A stretch of 42,623 nt of DNA from an uncultured Pseudomonadota bacterium (GCA_903889445.1 CAISXF010000004.1:1-42623); one strand, 5' to 3'; numbered from the stretch's first letter, positions 7,782-15,807 are shown. Numbers and translations are program-made. Notes: generated by a model from the letters alone, not told the origin.

Positions 7782-9029
7782 ATGAAAACAATCGCAATTA
7801 TCGGCGCGGGACCAGCGGGTTTAATGGCGGCTGAAATGCTCAGTCAATCGAATTTCCACGTCACGGTTTACGATGCAATGCCATCCGCTGGACGCAAATT
7901 TTTAATGGCGGGAAAAGGCGGAATGAACATTTCGCACGCGGAAGATTTTTCAACATTTGTCAGCCGTTACGGTTCGCGCCAAACGAATCTCGCACCGTAT
8001 TTAAACGCTTTCACGCCCACAGATTTACGCGAATGGTTAAGCGATTTGGGCATTGAAACGTTTGTCGGTTCATCGGGTCGAATTTTTCCCAAAGAAATGA
8101 AAGCCGCGCCACTATTACGCGCGTGGTTACAGCGTTTGCGGGCAAATGGCGTGCAATTTTCGATGCGTCATCGTTGGCTGGGTTGGCAAAATAATGACAC
8201 GAAAAAATGGGTTTTCGATACGCCAAACGGTGAAAAAATAGTGACGGCTGACGCGGTTATTTTAGCGTTAGGCGGGGGAAGTTGGGCGCGATTAGGTTCG
8301 ACGGGCGAATGGGTGTCTATTTTGCGTGAACAATCGGTGAAGGTGGAAACGCTGCAACCGTCAAATTGTGGATTTAACGTGGCGTGGCGCGACTATTTTA
8401 AACAGCGTTTTGCTGGTCAGCCGTTGAAAAATGTGCGTGTACATTTCAACGATTTTCAGCAAAAAGGCGAAATAATGATAACTGAACACGGCATCGAAGG
8501 CGGTTTGATTTACGCGGCATCGTCACGCATTCGTGACGAGATTGTTAAAAATGGCACCGCAACCATTCATCTCGATTTGTTTCCTGACAAAACAACGGAA
8601 GCGTTAATGGCGCGATTAAATCAACCGCGTGGTAAATCCTCGACGGCGCAATTTTGGCGTAAACAATTAGGTTTGGACGGTGTGAAAGCGGGTTTAGTGC
8701 GTGAAATTTTGGACGTGGACGCGCTGAATTCGGTGGAATTGGTTTGCCAGACGTTGAAAGCCTTGTCGTTGAGATTGCTTGCACCGCGTCCGATTGACGA
8801 AGCGATTAGTAGCGCGGGCGGGGTGAGTTTTACTGCGTTGAACGGGGATTTAAAATGTGAACAATTGACGAATGTGTTTTGTGCGGGTGAAATGTTGGAT
8901 TGGGAAGCGCCGACGGGTGGTTATTTATTGACGGCGTGTTTAGCGACCGGACGTGCTGCGGGGCTGGGAGTGTTGAATTGGCTGGAATCGGGTGAAATTT
9001 TGCGCCCCGAAGCGGAATCGAACCACTGA
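7782..9029 (+). CDS. FAD-dependent flavoprotein of the HI0933/PP_4765 type
   Basis: Starting at the ATG at 7782 the protein has 415 residues. A TTG at 7743 would extend it by 13 residues and is less likely, because the ATG places the dinucleotide-binding motif IIGAGPAGLMAAE right at the N-terminus as in relatives. After this come the family marks AGRKFLMAGKGGMNISH and a C-terminal SSAGGVSF...CAGEMLDWEAPTGGYLL, which completes the FAD site. These flavoproteins are poorly characterised; no substrate is assigned. The last 27 coding bases lie in the antisense strand of a tRNA-Arg gene, so the C-terminal residues (LRPEAESNH) are set by the tRNA sequence. Confidence 0.85.
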   Translation: MKTIAIIGAGPAGLMAAEMLSQSNFHVTVYDAMPSAGRKFLMAGKGGMNISHAEDFSTFVSRYGSRQTNLAPYLNAFTPTDLREWLSDLGIETFVGSSGRIFPKEMKAAPLLRAWLQRLRANGVQFSMRHRWLGWQNNDTKKWVFDTPNGEKIVTADAVILALGGGSWARLGSTGEWVSILREQSVKVETLQPSNCGFNVAWRDYFKQRFAGQPLKNVRVHFNDFQQKGEIMITEHGIEGGLIYAASSRIRDEIVKNGTATIHLDLFPDKTTEALMARLNQPRGKSSTAQFWRKQLGLDGVKAGLVREILDVDALNSVELVCQTLKALSLRLLAPRPIDEAISSAGGVSFTALNGDLKCEQLTNVFCAGEMLDWEAPTGGYLLTACLATGRAAGLGVLNWLESGEILRPEAESNH

Positions 9030-9076
9030 CCTATCCCTTAGGAGGGGATCGCTCTATCCTACTGAGCTACCGGGGC
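9003..9076 (-). tRNA. tRNA-Arg (anticodon CCT)
   Basis: On the minus strand the acceptor GCCCCGG pairs with TCGGGGC. The D-arm is AGCTCAGTAGGATAGAGC, the anticodon stem ATCCC/GGGAT carries loop CTCCTAA, and the T-arm contains GGTTCGATTCC. CCA is not encoded (the discriminator is followed by CA). The anticodon CCT reads AGG. The 3' half overlaps the end of the convergent flavoprotein gene. Confidence 0.92.
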
Positions 9077-9119
9077 ATTGCAGCGGGATTTTAGCACGAA
9101 ACAAACGAAGAATGGCGCG

Positions 9120-9614
9120 TTAAACTGAAACTAACGTGCTGTTTTGGAATTCACTAATCGTCGAACCATCGCGTCCATAACTGGTGACGACTTCCGATTT
9201 GCCTTTAAGAATATGCAGCGTACGCTTGTTGTTACGCGCTAAAATATCAATACTCGCGCCATTTTTCTCGTTCAAATGTTTGCATTCGGCACACAAACTC
9301 ATCATATTTTCCCAATTTATTTTCATCGTATCGGACGATAAATTGGCAATCATCGCCATTTGGAAATAAGAGTTAATGCCGTGTTGCGAATGTGGCAATT
9401 GTTCCGCTGCTAAAATTTGCTCTAATTGTTTATTGAACAAATCCAATTGCGTTACCAAATCCCGTTTGTTGTTCGCCACGGTATTGATAAAGCCCGATTG
9501 CGGTGTGCGGACTAAACTATCCGCCTCTTGGTTTAGTTGCTGAAAAAGCCGTTGCGTGAGTTGTAACGCATTGAAAATTAACTGCTCTGCAATTGGAAAT
9601 GTATGTTCAATCAT
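9120..9614 (-). CDS. flgN: FlgN-type flagellar export chaperone
   Basis: This is a 164-residue, mostly helical protein. The C-terminal half has the FlgN pattern CKHLNEKNGASI followed by LHILKG and a YGRDG turn. FlgN binds the hook-filament junction proteins FlgK and FlgL (both encoded in this window) and delivers them to the export gate. It lies 4 bases after flgM, in the usual flgM-flgN order, and is presumably transcribed from the sigma-28 promoter in front of flgM. Confidence 0.85.
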   Translation of the reverse strand: MIEHTFPIAEQLIFNALQLTQRLFQQLNQEADSLVRTPQSGFINTVANNKRDLVTQLDLFNKQLEQILAAEQLPHSQHGINSYFQMAMIANLSSDTMKINWENMMSLCAECKHLNEKNGASIDILARNNKRTLHILKGKSEVVTSYGRDGSTISEFQNSTLVSV

Positions 9615-9618
9615 AACG

Positions 9619-9948
9619 TTATGTGCTGTTGCCTTGACCTAAAGAATCAAATTGAAGCATTTTTCGCGCAATTCGATCGGGATCGATTTTATAAGTGCCG
9701 CTTTCAATTGCGTGTTTAATGCGTTCTATTTTCGCTAATCGTTCAGCATCTACACTGGATTCGGTAGACGCATTAAAATTTTTTCTAATTTCTATCATGG
9801 TGTTGGTGATGCTGATGCTGTCACCTCTCACCGTAATTTTAGTTTCCGCTGTTGAAATCGCCGTGTTTTCGCCAGTTTCACTATTTTTAGGGGTACTTTT
9901 AAAGGGTGGTGAAATCCCCCCCCCATTTTTAATCAATTCGATAGCCAT
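9619..9948 (-). CDS. flgM: Anti-sigma-28 factor FlgM
   Basis: This 109-residue protein has a disordered Ser/Thr-rich N-terminal half. The C-terminal half (SSVDAERLAKIERIKHAIE, then GTYKIDPDRIARKML) matches the FliA-binding helices of FlgM. FlgM holds the flagellar sigma factor inactive until it is exported through the finished hook-basal body. An unusual run of nine G encodes Gly 9-11 near the start; a one-base slip there would remove the sigma-binding half. A strong Shine-Dalgarno (AAAGGAGCT) precedes the ATG, and a sigma-28 promoter lies about 40 bases upstream, giving the usual feedback loop. Confidence 0.88.
   Translation of the reverse strand: MAIELIKNGGGISPPFKSTPKNSETGENTAISTAETKITVRGDSISITNTMIEIRKNFNASTESSVDAERLAKIERIKHAIESGTYKIDPDRIARKMLQFDSLGQGNST
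9916..9924 (-). repeat. Nine-base homopolymer (poly-G on the coding strand) in flgM
   Basis: Nine consecutive C on the plus strand are nine G in flgM codons 9-11. It is the longest G/C run I noticed in the window. Such runs are known slippage sites in phase-variable genes of other bacteria. Confidence 0.75.
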
Positions 9949-9985
9949 GCCGAGCTCCTTTAAGTGGTCTGTATAATAGACACTC

Positions 9986-10012
9986 GTATCGGCAAGGCAA
10001 AGATATTCTTTA
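9986..10012 (-). promoter_or_regulatory. Sigma-28 (FliA) promoter of flgM-flgN
   Basis: Read on the minus strand the site is TAAA, then exactly 15 bases, then GCCGATAC. This differs at one base from the enterobacterial-type consensus TAAA-N15-GCCGATAA. It lies about 40 bases before the flgM ATG. Confidence 0.85.
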
Positions 10013-10044
10013 ACCCAATTATAAAATTCTATTCTATCGTGTTG

Positions 10045-10734
10045 TTATTGCGACACTTGCACCACGCCTGCATCGATAATCGTGGCGTTAACAATCCTCG
10101 CCGAATTTTGATTTTTCACTCGAATTGTCTGTCCTTTACTGCCGTCCGATTCGGCAACGCCATTCATTTTAATGACGATTCCCGCCTGATTTGACGTAAT
10201 TAAAACACGATCACCACGTTTTACTAATTTAGGTTCGACTAAATCTTTTGCCGTTACAATTGTGCCAACGGGTAAATTTCGTATCACCTGTTTATTCACA
10301 ATCTGATTCAACTGCGTCAAATAATTATTGTGCAATTGCGACACATCTTTACGCACTAACGTCGCTTGATTAGTGACGGTATCACCGTGTTGCAGCGGTT
10401 GCGTCAAAATGACGACATTTTCAAATGGCGTAATGGTCGCTGACACAAAAATTGACCATTTTTTACCTCCGTTACACCGTACGCTAATCGACATGCGTCC
10501 GGCTTTCGGCAAATTCGGTGCAAAGGTTTGAATCGGCAGCGAGCATAACGGTAAATTCAAGCGATCCATTAACGGCAGTATGGTGATTTCATACTCTGTA
10601 GCAGTATTGATATTCTGAGCAACATAACTTTTAACTGCGTCATAAATAGATTCGTGCGTTTGCCATTGTGGCTCGGCATGAGGTGCATTCGTTGTTATAA
10701 ATGCGCTGGCAAACACTAGCATCAATCTAAACAT
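10045..10734 (-). CDS. flgA: Flagellar P-ring assembly chaperone FlgA
   Basis: This 229-residue protein has a signal peptide (about residues 1-20, ending NAPHA). The C-terminal SAF-like domain contains VTNQATLVRKDVSQL, the LPVGTIVTAKDLVEPKLV segment and the terminal KNQNSARIV-GVV pattern typical of FlgA. In the periplasm FlgA helps assemble FlgI into the P ring. It stands divergent from the flgB operon, with a sigma-54-type site 58 bases upstream of its ATG. Confidence 0.88.
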   Translation of the reverse strand: MFRLMLVFASAFITTNAPHAEPQWQTHESIYDAVKSYVAQNINTATEYEITILPLMDRLNLPLCSLPIQTFAPNLPKAGRMSISVRCNGGKKWSIFVSATITPFENVVILTQPLQHGDTVTNQATLVRKDVSQLHNNYLTQLNQIVNKQVIRNLPVGTIVTAKDLVEPKLVKRGDRVLITSNQAGIVIKMNGVAESDGSKGQTIRVKNQNSARIVNATIIDAGVVQVSQ

Positions 10735-10791
10735 AAAAGTTAAGAGCCGTTGTTGGGTTAAGGGTTAATGTAATCGCTTTGTGCTGTATAA

Positions 10792-10807
10792 AGCAGATTC
10801 GATGCCA
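10792..10807 (-). promoter_or_regulatory. Sigma-54 promoter of flgA
   Basis: On the minus strand the sequence is TGGCAT-CGAATC-TGCT. GG and GC are 10 bases apart, as required for the -24/-12 elements of sigma-54. Confidence 0.75.
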
Positions 10808-10840
10808 AAATATAAATTTTGTATTTTAGTTAGGGGGAGT

Positions 10841-10890
10841 GAATTTATTCGCGTTGTTGATATTTTCTAAATGCGCGAATAAATTCGCGC
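10841..10890. repeat. Palindromic repeat with core GCGAATAAATTCGC
   Basis: GAATTTATTCGCG at 10841-10853 is the perfect inverse of 10874-10886. The second arm is also a palindrome by itself (GCGCGAAT-AA-ATTCGCGC, 10873-10890). A closely related copy lies between flgE and flgF. Confidence 0.7.
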
Positions 10891-11062
10891 CCACACAGTT
10901 TTAGTTTTCGCGATATTGACAATTTTTTGACGCTAATCTGTTGATACTACGTTAAAAACGGAGTAAAAAAAAGGTTTAACTTTATCGGTTTTTTGACGAT
11001 AACTCTGTTGAGGAAGAGTACAGGAAACAGTAACAAACTGATTTCTATTGGTTAAATTTTAC

Positions 11063-11078
11063 TGGCATATCGCGTGCT
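11063..11078 (+). promoter_or_regulatory. Sigma-54 promoter of the flgB operon
   Basis: TGGCAT-ATCGCG-TGCT has the correct -24/-12 spacing and lies 40 bases before the flgB ATG. It shares its fixed positions with the sites before flgA and flgG. Confidence 0.8.
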
Positions 11079-11117
11079 TTTTAATTGAATACGAAAACCT
11101 TTTTAGGAGTCATTATC

Positions 11118-11513
11118 ATGGCAATTAGTTTTGGTGCCGCTCTTGGCAATAGTCCGAAAATTTTAGCCTTGCGGGAAAAACGCGGTGAAATTTTAGCGGC
11201 GAATCTTGCTAATGCGGACACGCCAAATTTCAAAGCACGCGATTTAGATTTTTCGCGTGTGTTGAAAAAATCAATATCCGAACCGACCGTTTTAGCACAC
11301 ACCCAAGCCGGACATTTTGCGCCGGAAATGCCGTTTTTGGGCGCACAACTAAAATACCGTAATCCGAATCAAGTTTCACTCGATGGCAACACCGTTGAAG
11401 AACACATTGAACAAGCCAAATTCGCTGAAAACTCGTTGCAATATCAAGCCAGTTTGCAGTGGTTGGGCGGCGAATTTAATGATTTACGAAGCGCATTCAC
11501 AGGACAAGCCTAA
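11118..11513 (+). CDS. flgB: Flagellar proximal rod protein FlgB
   Basis: This 131-residue protein begins at the ATG at 11118, which has AGGAGT upstream; a TTG at 11085 in the same frame lies inside the leader right after the promoter. The N-terminus has the rod-protein heptad region with LAANLANADTPNFKARD, the classic FlgB signature, and the C-terminus is the second axial helix. FlgB forms the base of the rod where it contacts the MS ring and export gate. The stop shares one base with the flgC start (TAATG). Confidence 0.93.
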   Translation: MAISFGAALGNSPKILALREKRGEILAANLANADTPNFKARDLDFSRVLKKSISEPTVLAHTQAGHFAPEMPFLGAQLKYRNPNQVSLDGNTVEEHIEQAKFAENSLQYQASLQWLGGEFNDLRSAFTGQA

Positions 11514-11929
11514 TGTCAGCGTTAAATATCTTTGACATTGCCGGAAGCGGCATGAATGCTCAACAACTGCGGTTGAATTTGGTGGCGAGTAACATTTCTA
11601 ACGCCAACAGCGTCAGCAGCAGTCAAGGCAGTGTGTACAAATCGCGCCAACCGGTTTTTGGCGCGGAATTAAAAAATGTTATTGACGCGGAAAATGCGGC
11701 GAGTAAAGTTGAAGTCCTCGGTGTGGTCGAAAGTAACGCCCCCGCCGTCATGGAATACGCGCCCAATCACCCGATGGCAGATAAAGACGGCTATATTTTT
11801 AAGCCAAACGTAAACACGATTGAGGAAATGGCGAACATGATGTCCGCCTCACGGTCGTATCAAAACAACATCGAAGTCTTGAACACCGCGAAACAAATGA
11901 TGTTACAAACATTAAGAATGGGGCAATAG
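11513..11929 (+). CDS. flgC: Flagellar proximal rod protein FlgC
   Basis: This 138-residue protein has the N-terminal IAGSGMNAQQLRLNLVASNISNAN motif of axial rod proteins. The FlgC-type C-terminus is VNTIEEMANMMSASRSYQNN...MM-TLRMGQ. It assembles above FlgB in the rod. The start overlaps the flgB stop by one base, which suggests coupled translation and matched amounts. Confidence 0.93.
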   Translation: MSALNIFDIAGSGMNAQQLRLNLVASNISNANSVSSSQGSVYKSRQPVFGAELKNVIDAENAASKVEVLGVVESNAPAVMEYAPNHPMADKDGYIFKPNVNTIEEMANMMSASRSYQNNIEVLNTAKQMMLQTLRMGQ

Positions 11930-11938
11930 GAGAATTTT

Positions 11939-12646
11939 ATGGCAGTAGCAAGCAGTACCGCGACAGATAATCAGTATACCAATCTAACCAAAACCACTAT
12001 CGATGCGAAAGCCGCTGTGTCCGCCGCCGCCGCAAAGAAAAAAACGTCGTTAGGGCAAGATGAGTTTTTGAAGTTAATGACCACGCAAATGACGCATCAA
12101 GATCCTAATAATCCGATGCAAAACGGCGAATTTTTGTCGCAGATGGCGCAATTCGGTACGGTTTCTGGGATTCAAGATTTGCAAAAATCATTTGCTACCT
12201 TTTCGAGTTCGATTTCGTCGGATCAAGCGTTACAAGCCGCGAGTTTGGTGGGGCGTGATGTCACAGTCACTAGCACGCAAGGCGTTTTAGCGTCCGGCGG
12301 CGAGATAAGTGGCACGGTGAATCTGACCAGCAGCACACCCGATTTAACTATTGCTGTGACCAATGCCGTCACCGGCGAATTGATTAAAACCATTGATTTG
12401 GGTAATCAAAGCGCGGGCAATGTGCCGTTTAATTGGGATGGAACGAATTCAGCTGGCACATTATCCAATCCAGGCACTTACAAAATTGCTGCTTCCGCAC
12501 CGGTGAATGGCGCGAATACTATGTTTACTACCGATATTAACTCCAAAGTAGGCAGCGTCGTGATGGCAACTGGCACAACCGGTATGAAAGTAAATCTCGC
12601 TGATGGTAGCAGCGTCGATTTTGGACAAGTTAAACAAATTCTTTAA
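11939..12646 (+). CDS. flgD: Hook cap / hook-length scaffold FlgD
   Basis: This 235-residue protein has the conserved LGQDEFLKLMTTQMTHQDPNNPM segment (about residues 37-60) that defines FlgD, then QNGEFLSQMAQF. The C-terminal part has the FLIG-like and Tudor-like beta domains (FNWDGTNSAGTLSNPGTYKI). FlgD caps the growing hook and is removed once FlgK is added. AGGAG lies just before the ATG and the gap from flgC is 9 bases. Confidence 0.93.
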   Translation: MAVASSTATDNQYTNLTKTTIDAKAAVSAAAAKKKTSLGQDEFLKLMTTQMTHQDPNNPMQNGEFLSQMAQFGTVSGIQDLQKSFATFSSSISSDQALQAASLVGRDVTVTSTQGVLASGGEISGTVNLTSSTPDLTIAVTNAVTGELIKTIDLGNQSAGNVPFNWDGTNSAGTLSNPGTYKIAASAPVNGANTMFTTDINSKVGSVVMATGTTGMKVNLADGSSVDFGQVKQIL

Positions 12647-12680
12647 TTTTTAATTTTTAAACTATTCGAGGTAATACATC

Positions 12681-14870
12681 ATGGGTTTTTCAACAGCATT
12701 AAGTGGCTTAAAAGCCGCCGCCACCGTGTTATCCGTCACGGGTAACAACATCGCCAACTCACAAACAACGGGTTTCAAAGAATCTCGCTCTCAGTTTGGT
12801 GACGTTTACGTCAGTAGTTTGGGTTCCGTCGGCAAAACCGCCATTGGGTCAGGCGTGCGCGTGTCTGCGGTGGCGCAACAATTCAAACAAGGTAACATCG
12901 AACCGACCGCCAACTCGTTGGATTTAGCTCTGAGCGGCGAAGGTTTTTTTGCAATGGGAAATAGCGTTGATCCGCTGGCTCCCGAAAAACCGTTAGAAGG
13001 GACTTCTTTTACGCGCAACGGGGCATTTCATTTAAATAACGCCGGTAACGTGGTCGATGATAGTGGACGTTATTTGTTGGCGTTCAAACCTACTGGCACC
13101 ACCGTGGCGGAAGGTTTTGATGTGGGCGTTAAATTGCCGTTGAAAGTGAATACCGATCAAGGTGCGCCCACCGCGACAACGGCGGTTGATATGAAGTTGA
13201 ATTTAAATGGCGCGGCGGAAACGGCGATTACCCCCTTTGCTTTCGCCTCTGGAACTTTACCTTATATTCCTGATCCAACAACGTACACGCACACGACATC
13301 GATTACCACTTATGATTCATTAGGTAACGCACATATTGCCTCAACCTATTTTTGCAAAACAGCGGTGCCGGATCAATGGGATATGTACACATTTATTGAC
13401 GGCAGAAGTGTTCAGCCCGGCGTGCAAGCGGATTCTTATGCCATTCCGCCCGTTGAAGCCACCGGTTCGATAGCTTTACCAGCGGGAACGATTACAACCA
13501 GTCCAACACGAGTCGTTTTTGATGCTAAAGGGAATTTATCAAAAATATCTGCGATAGCCACAACCGCCGATTTAGCCATCGCGGCAGCAGCACTGTCGAA
13601 AATTAACTCGGCTAAAGCTGATGCGGCCGTGGTGATAGGCGGTGTTGCGCTGAAAGCGGCGATTGCACGAGAAACGACGGCAACGACGCAGCTCGCTAAA
13701 GTAACTCGAGATGCCGCGCAAGCTGTTGTCGATAGTGCAGCCAGTGCGGTAAAAGCTGCCACTTCAGTGTTGACTGCCGCTCAGAAAAAAGTATCTGTAA
13801 CAGATCCTAATGACGGTACTATTATCATCAGCGGTACACAGTTTACTCTTGACCAAGCGAACGCGGCTCTTGCTGCAAAGCCTACGGATCCCAGTTTGAT
13901 TGGTCAGCAGTTGAATGCGGAAAACGCTAACAATGCCGCTCTGGCTAAAATCACGGTTGCAGAGCAAATACTAGCCGACAAGACTGGGATAAAGGACAGC
14001 ATCCAAGCGGCGGTTGATGCTAACCCACCAGCAATCCCAGACGGAACCGTGACAGATACGTTGCTGATTGCAAAGGCTCTTCAGGTTGATGCACAGACTT
14101 TATTTGATGCTATCGGTCTTGCGCTGCCAGCTGGTACGACAATACCGGAGACAGTTATTCTAACAAGTGCAAAAGAGGAGGCTAGATCAGCCATTGCCGC
14201 GAATACGGCGGCTGCGAACAATCAAATTGCAGCGGTGGCGGCGGCGGTTCAATCTACGGTGGATGCTGCCGCGACGGAGACAGAGGCAGCAAATGCGATT
14301 ACTGCGGATGCAGACGCTGTGAAGGCAGCGGCGGCTCTGGGATTGCCAGGCGTAACCAGAACCCTAAATACTAAGATTGACTTTGGCGGGATTGATCTTT
14401 CTTCAATCAATTCGGCTATTAACGCCTCGCCATTTACGTTTAGTATTGATTTGGCAACGTCCACACAGTTTTCTACACCGTTTACCGTGAATGATTTAAA
14501 ACAAAATGGTTTGTCAGTGGGCAATTTAACCGGTGTGGATGTGGATAAACTCGGTATTGTTTACGCGAAATACAGCAACGGTTTTGCAAAACCGCTGGGG
14601 CAAGTGGCGTTGGCGCGTTTCCCAAGCAACCAAGATTTAGCCAAAGTAGGCGCGACGACGTGGATGTCTACGGCGGATTCTGGAATGCCGATTTATGGCG
14701 CGGGCGGCGACAACAATTTTGGCACGATTCAATCGTCAGCGATTGAAAATTCAAACGTGGATTTGTCTGAACAATTAGTGAAATTGATTGTGGCGCAACA
14801 AGCGTATCAAGCGAGTTCACAAACGATTACGACAGAAAAAAGTTTGGTTGATACGATTTTGAGAATTTAG
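12681..14870 (+). CDS. flgE: Flagellar hook protein FlgE with a long alanine-rich insertion
   Basis: This 729-residue protein is far longer than common FlgE proteins of about 400. Both ends are normal: N-terminal axial helix SALSGLKAAA...NNIANSQTTGFK, the DLALSGEGFF segment, the later TQF-TPFTVNDLKQNGLSVGNLTGV hook region, and the C-terminal helix EQLVKLIVAQQAYQASSQTI. Between about residues 289 and 555 is an insertion with very high Ala content and long predicted helices (AAALSKINSAKADAA, AANNQIAAVAAAVQ), plus a short beta-like part. Inserts at this place normally project from the outer hook surface. Codon choice in the later part of the insert (13790-14340) looks less biased than the flanks, hinting at a separate origin. 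Confidence 0.9.
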   Translation: MGFSTALSGLKAAATVLSVTGNNIANSQTTGFKESRSQFGDVYVSSLGSVGKTAIGSGVRVSAVAQQFKQGNIEPTANSLDLALSGEGFFAMGNSVDPLAPEKPLEGTSFTRNGAFHLNNAGNVVDDSGRYLLAFKPTGTTVAEGFDVGVKLPLKVNTDQGAPTATTAVDMKLNLNGAAETAITPFAFASGTLPYIPDPTTYTHTTSITTYDSLGNAHIASTYFCKTAVPDQWDMYTFIDGRSVQPGVQADSYAIPPVEATGSIALPAGTITTSPTRVVFDAKGNLSKISAIATTADLAIAAAALSKINSAKADAAVVIGGVALKAAIARETTATTQLAKVTRDAAQAVVDSAASAVKAATSVLTAAQKKVSVTDPNDGTIIISGTQFTLDQANAALAAKPTDPSLIGQQLNAENANNAALAKITVAEQILADKTGIKDSIQAAVDANPPAIPDGTVTDTLLIAKALQVDAQTLFDAIGLALPAGTTIPETVILTSAKEEARSAIAANTAAANNQIAAVAAAVQSTVDAAATETEAANAITADADAVKAAAALGLPGVTRTLNTKIDFGGIDLSSINSAINASPFTFSIDLATSTQFSTPFTVNDLKQNGLSVGNLTGVDVDKLGIVYAKYSNGFAKPLGQVALARFPSNQDLAKVGATTWMSTADSGMPIYGAGGDNNFGTIQSSAIENSNVDLSEQLVKLIVAQQAYQASSQTITTEKSLVDTILRI

Positions 14871-14880
14871 TTTTTGGTTT

Positions 14881-14915
14881 TTCTGGTTCCGGCGCGTGGG
14901 GTCCCGGAACCAGAA
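14881..14915. repeat. Perfect 12-bp hairpin after flgE
   Basis: TTCTGGTTCCGG pairs perfectly with CCGGAACCAGAA around an 11-base loop, starting 10 bases past the flgE stop. No T-run follows, so a role in mRNA stability or a repeat element is more likely than plain termination. Confidence 0.65.
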
Positions 14916-14927
14916 ACGGTTGATTTA

Positions 14928-14953
14928 GTGGGCGCGAATTTATTCGCGTTCAC
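14928..14953. repeat. Palindromic repeat with core CGCGAAT-TT-ATTCGCG
   Basis: CGCGAAT-TT-ATTCGCG (14933-14948), extended by GTGGG/TTCAC pairs. It is the same element type as 10841-10890 and lies just before flgF. Confidence 0.65.
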
Positions 14954-14980
14954 CACTTTACATTCAAAACGGGGAATTTT

Positions 14981-15721
14981 ATGGATCGCAGTCTTTTTAT
15001 TGCTTCGAGTGGCGCGACACAAACGCTGCTGGCGCAAACGGCAAATGCCAACAATTTAGCTAACGCGCAAACCACGGGTTTCAAATCGGATTTAGAGCAA
15101 TTTCGCAGTATGCCGGTATTTGGCGACGGTTATCCGACGCGCGTTTTTGCGATGACCGAAAAACCGACCACCGATTTTTCGCAAGGGCCGCTGCAACCGA
15201 CCGGAAATGATTTAGACGTAGCGATTGACGGCGAAGGATTTTTTGCGGTTCAAGATAGCAAAGGTCAAGAAGCATACACTCGCGCCGGTGATTTAAAAAT
15301 AACTCCAAATGGCGAATTGCAAACCAGTTCAGGTTTACGATTGTTAAATTCAGCGGGTCAGCCGATTACTATTCCGGCTTCGGAAAAATTGTCGATTAGC
15401 GGCGACGGCACGATTAGCATTATTCCATTTGGGTCGCCTACCGGTGGATTGGTCGCAGTTGACCAATTAAAACTGATTAAACCGGATTTGAAAAACGTCG
15501 AAAAACGAACAGACGGTTTGGCATATATGAAAGACGGTAGACCGCAAGCCGACAATGCAACCGTGCAACTGAATCAAGGTTTTATCGAAGGCAGCAACGT
15601 CAGCGCGATTGGCGCAATGGTTGATATGATTGAACTAGGGCGTAATTTTGAAATGCAAACCAACGTCATGAAAAACGCCAAAGAAAATGCAGCAGCAAGT
15701 GCTAAATTATTACAAATGTAA
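14981..15721 (+). CDS. flgF: Flagellar proximal rod protein FlgF
   Basis: This 246-residue protein starts with the rod motif MDRSLFIASSGATQ and NNLANAQTTGFKSDL. It contains the DLDVAIDGEGFFAVQ segment shared with FlgE and FlgG, and ends with the helix VDMIELGRNFEMQTNVMKNA typical of FlgF. It forms part of the rod between FlgC and FlgG. The 110-base gap from flgE holds two palindromes, so its expression level may be set apart from that of flgE. Confidence 0.92.
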   Translation: MDRSLFIASSGATQTLLAQTANANNLANAQTTGFKSDLEQFRSMPVFGDGYPTRVFAMTEKPTTDFSQGPLQPTGNDLDVAIDGEGFFAVQDSKGQEAYTRAGDLKITPNGELQTSSGLRLLNSAGQPITIPASEKLSISGDGTISIIPFGSPTGGLVAVDQLKLIKPDLKNVEKRTDGLAYMKDGRPQADNATVQLNQGFIEGSNVSAIGAMVDMIELGRNFEMQTNVMKNAKENAAASAKLLQM

Positions 15722-15727
15722 TTTGCG

Positions 15728-15743
15728 TGGCATAGATAGTGCT
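15728..15743 (+). promoter_or_regulatory. Probable sigma-54 promoter of flgG
   Basis: TGGCAT-AGATAG-TGCT has the correct -24/-12 spacing and shares all fixed bases with the flgA and flgB sites. It starts 6 bases after the flgF stop and lies 111 bases before flgG. Confidence 0.65.
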
Positions 15744-15760
15744 GATATTTAAAAATCGTA

Positions 15761-15779
15761 GGGCAAATAACATTTGCCC
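15761..15779. repeat. Palindrome GGGCAAAT-AAC-ATTTGCCC
   Basis: A perfect 8-bp stem with a three-base loop between flgF and flgG. A similar imperfect palindrome, GGGTGAAT-ATTCGCCC type, follows at 15808-15823. Confidence 0.6.
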
Positions 15780-15807
15780 AAAATTAACACGCATAATTTA
15801 AGAAAAG

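Larger units (their letters stand above)
10735..11117. other. Divergent flagellar control region between flgA and flgB
   Basis: This stretch of 383 bases has no gene. It contains a sigma-54-like site for flgA, a pair of palindromic repeats (10841-10890), an AT-rich middle suited to enhancer-binding-protein sites, and a sigma-54-like site for flgB. I cannot identify specific activator boxes. Confidence 0.6.

Noticed and set aside
11085-11117. TTG start extending FlgB by 11 residues
   Set aside because: It falls between the sigma-54 -12 element and the Shine-Dalgarno, around the expected transcript start.
14881-14915. Intrinsic terminator directly after flgE
   Set aside because: The stem is perfect but no T-run follows, and flgF-flgL need read-through or their own promoter; kept as a hairpin instead.
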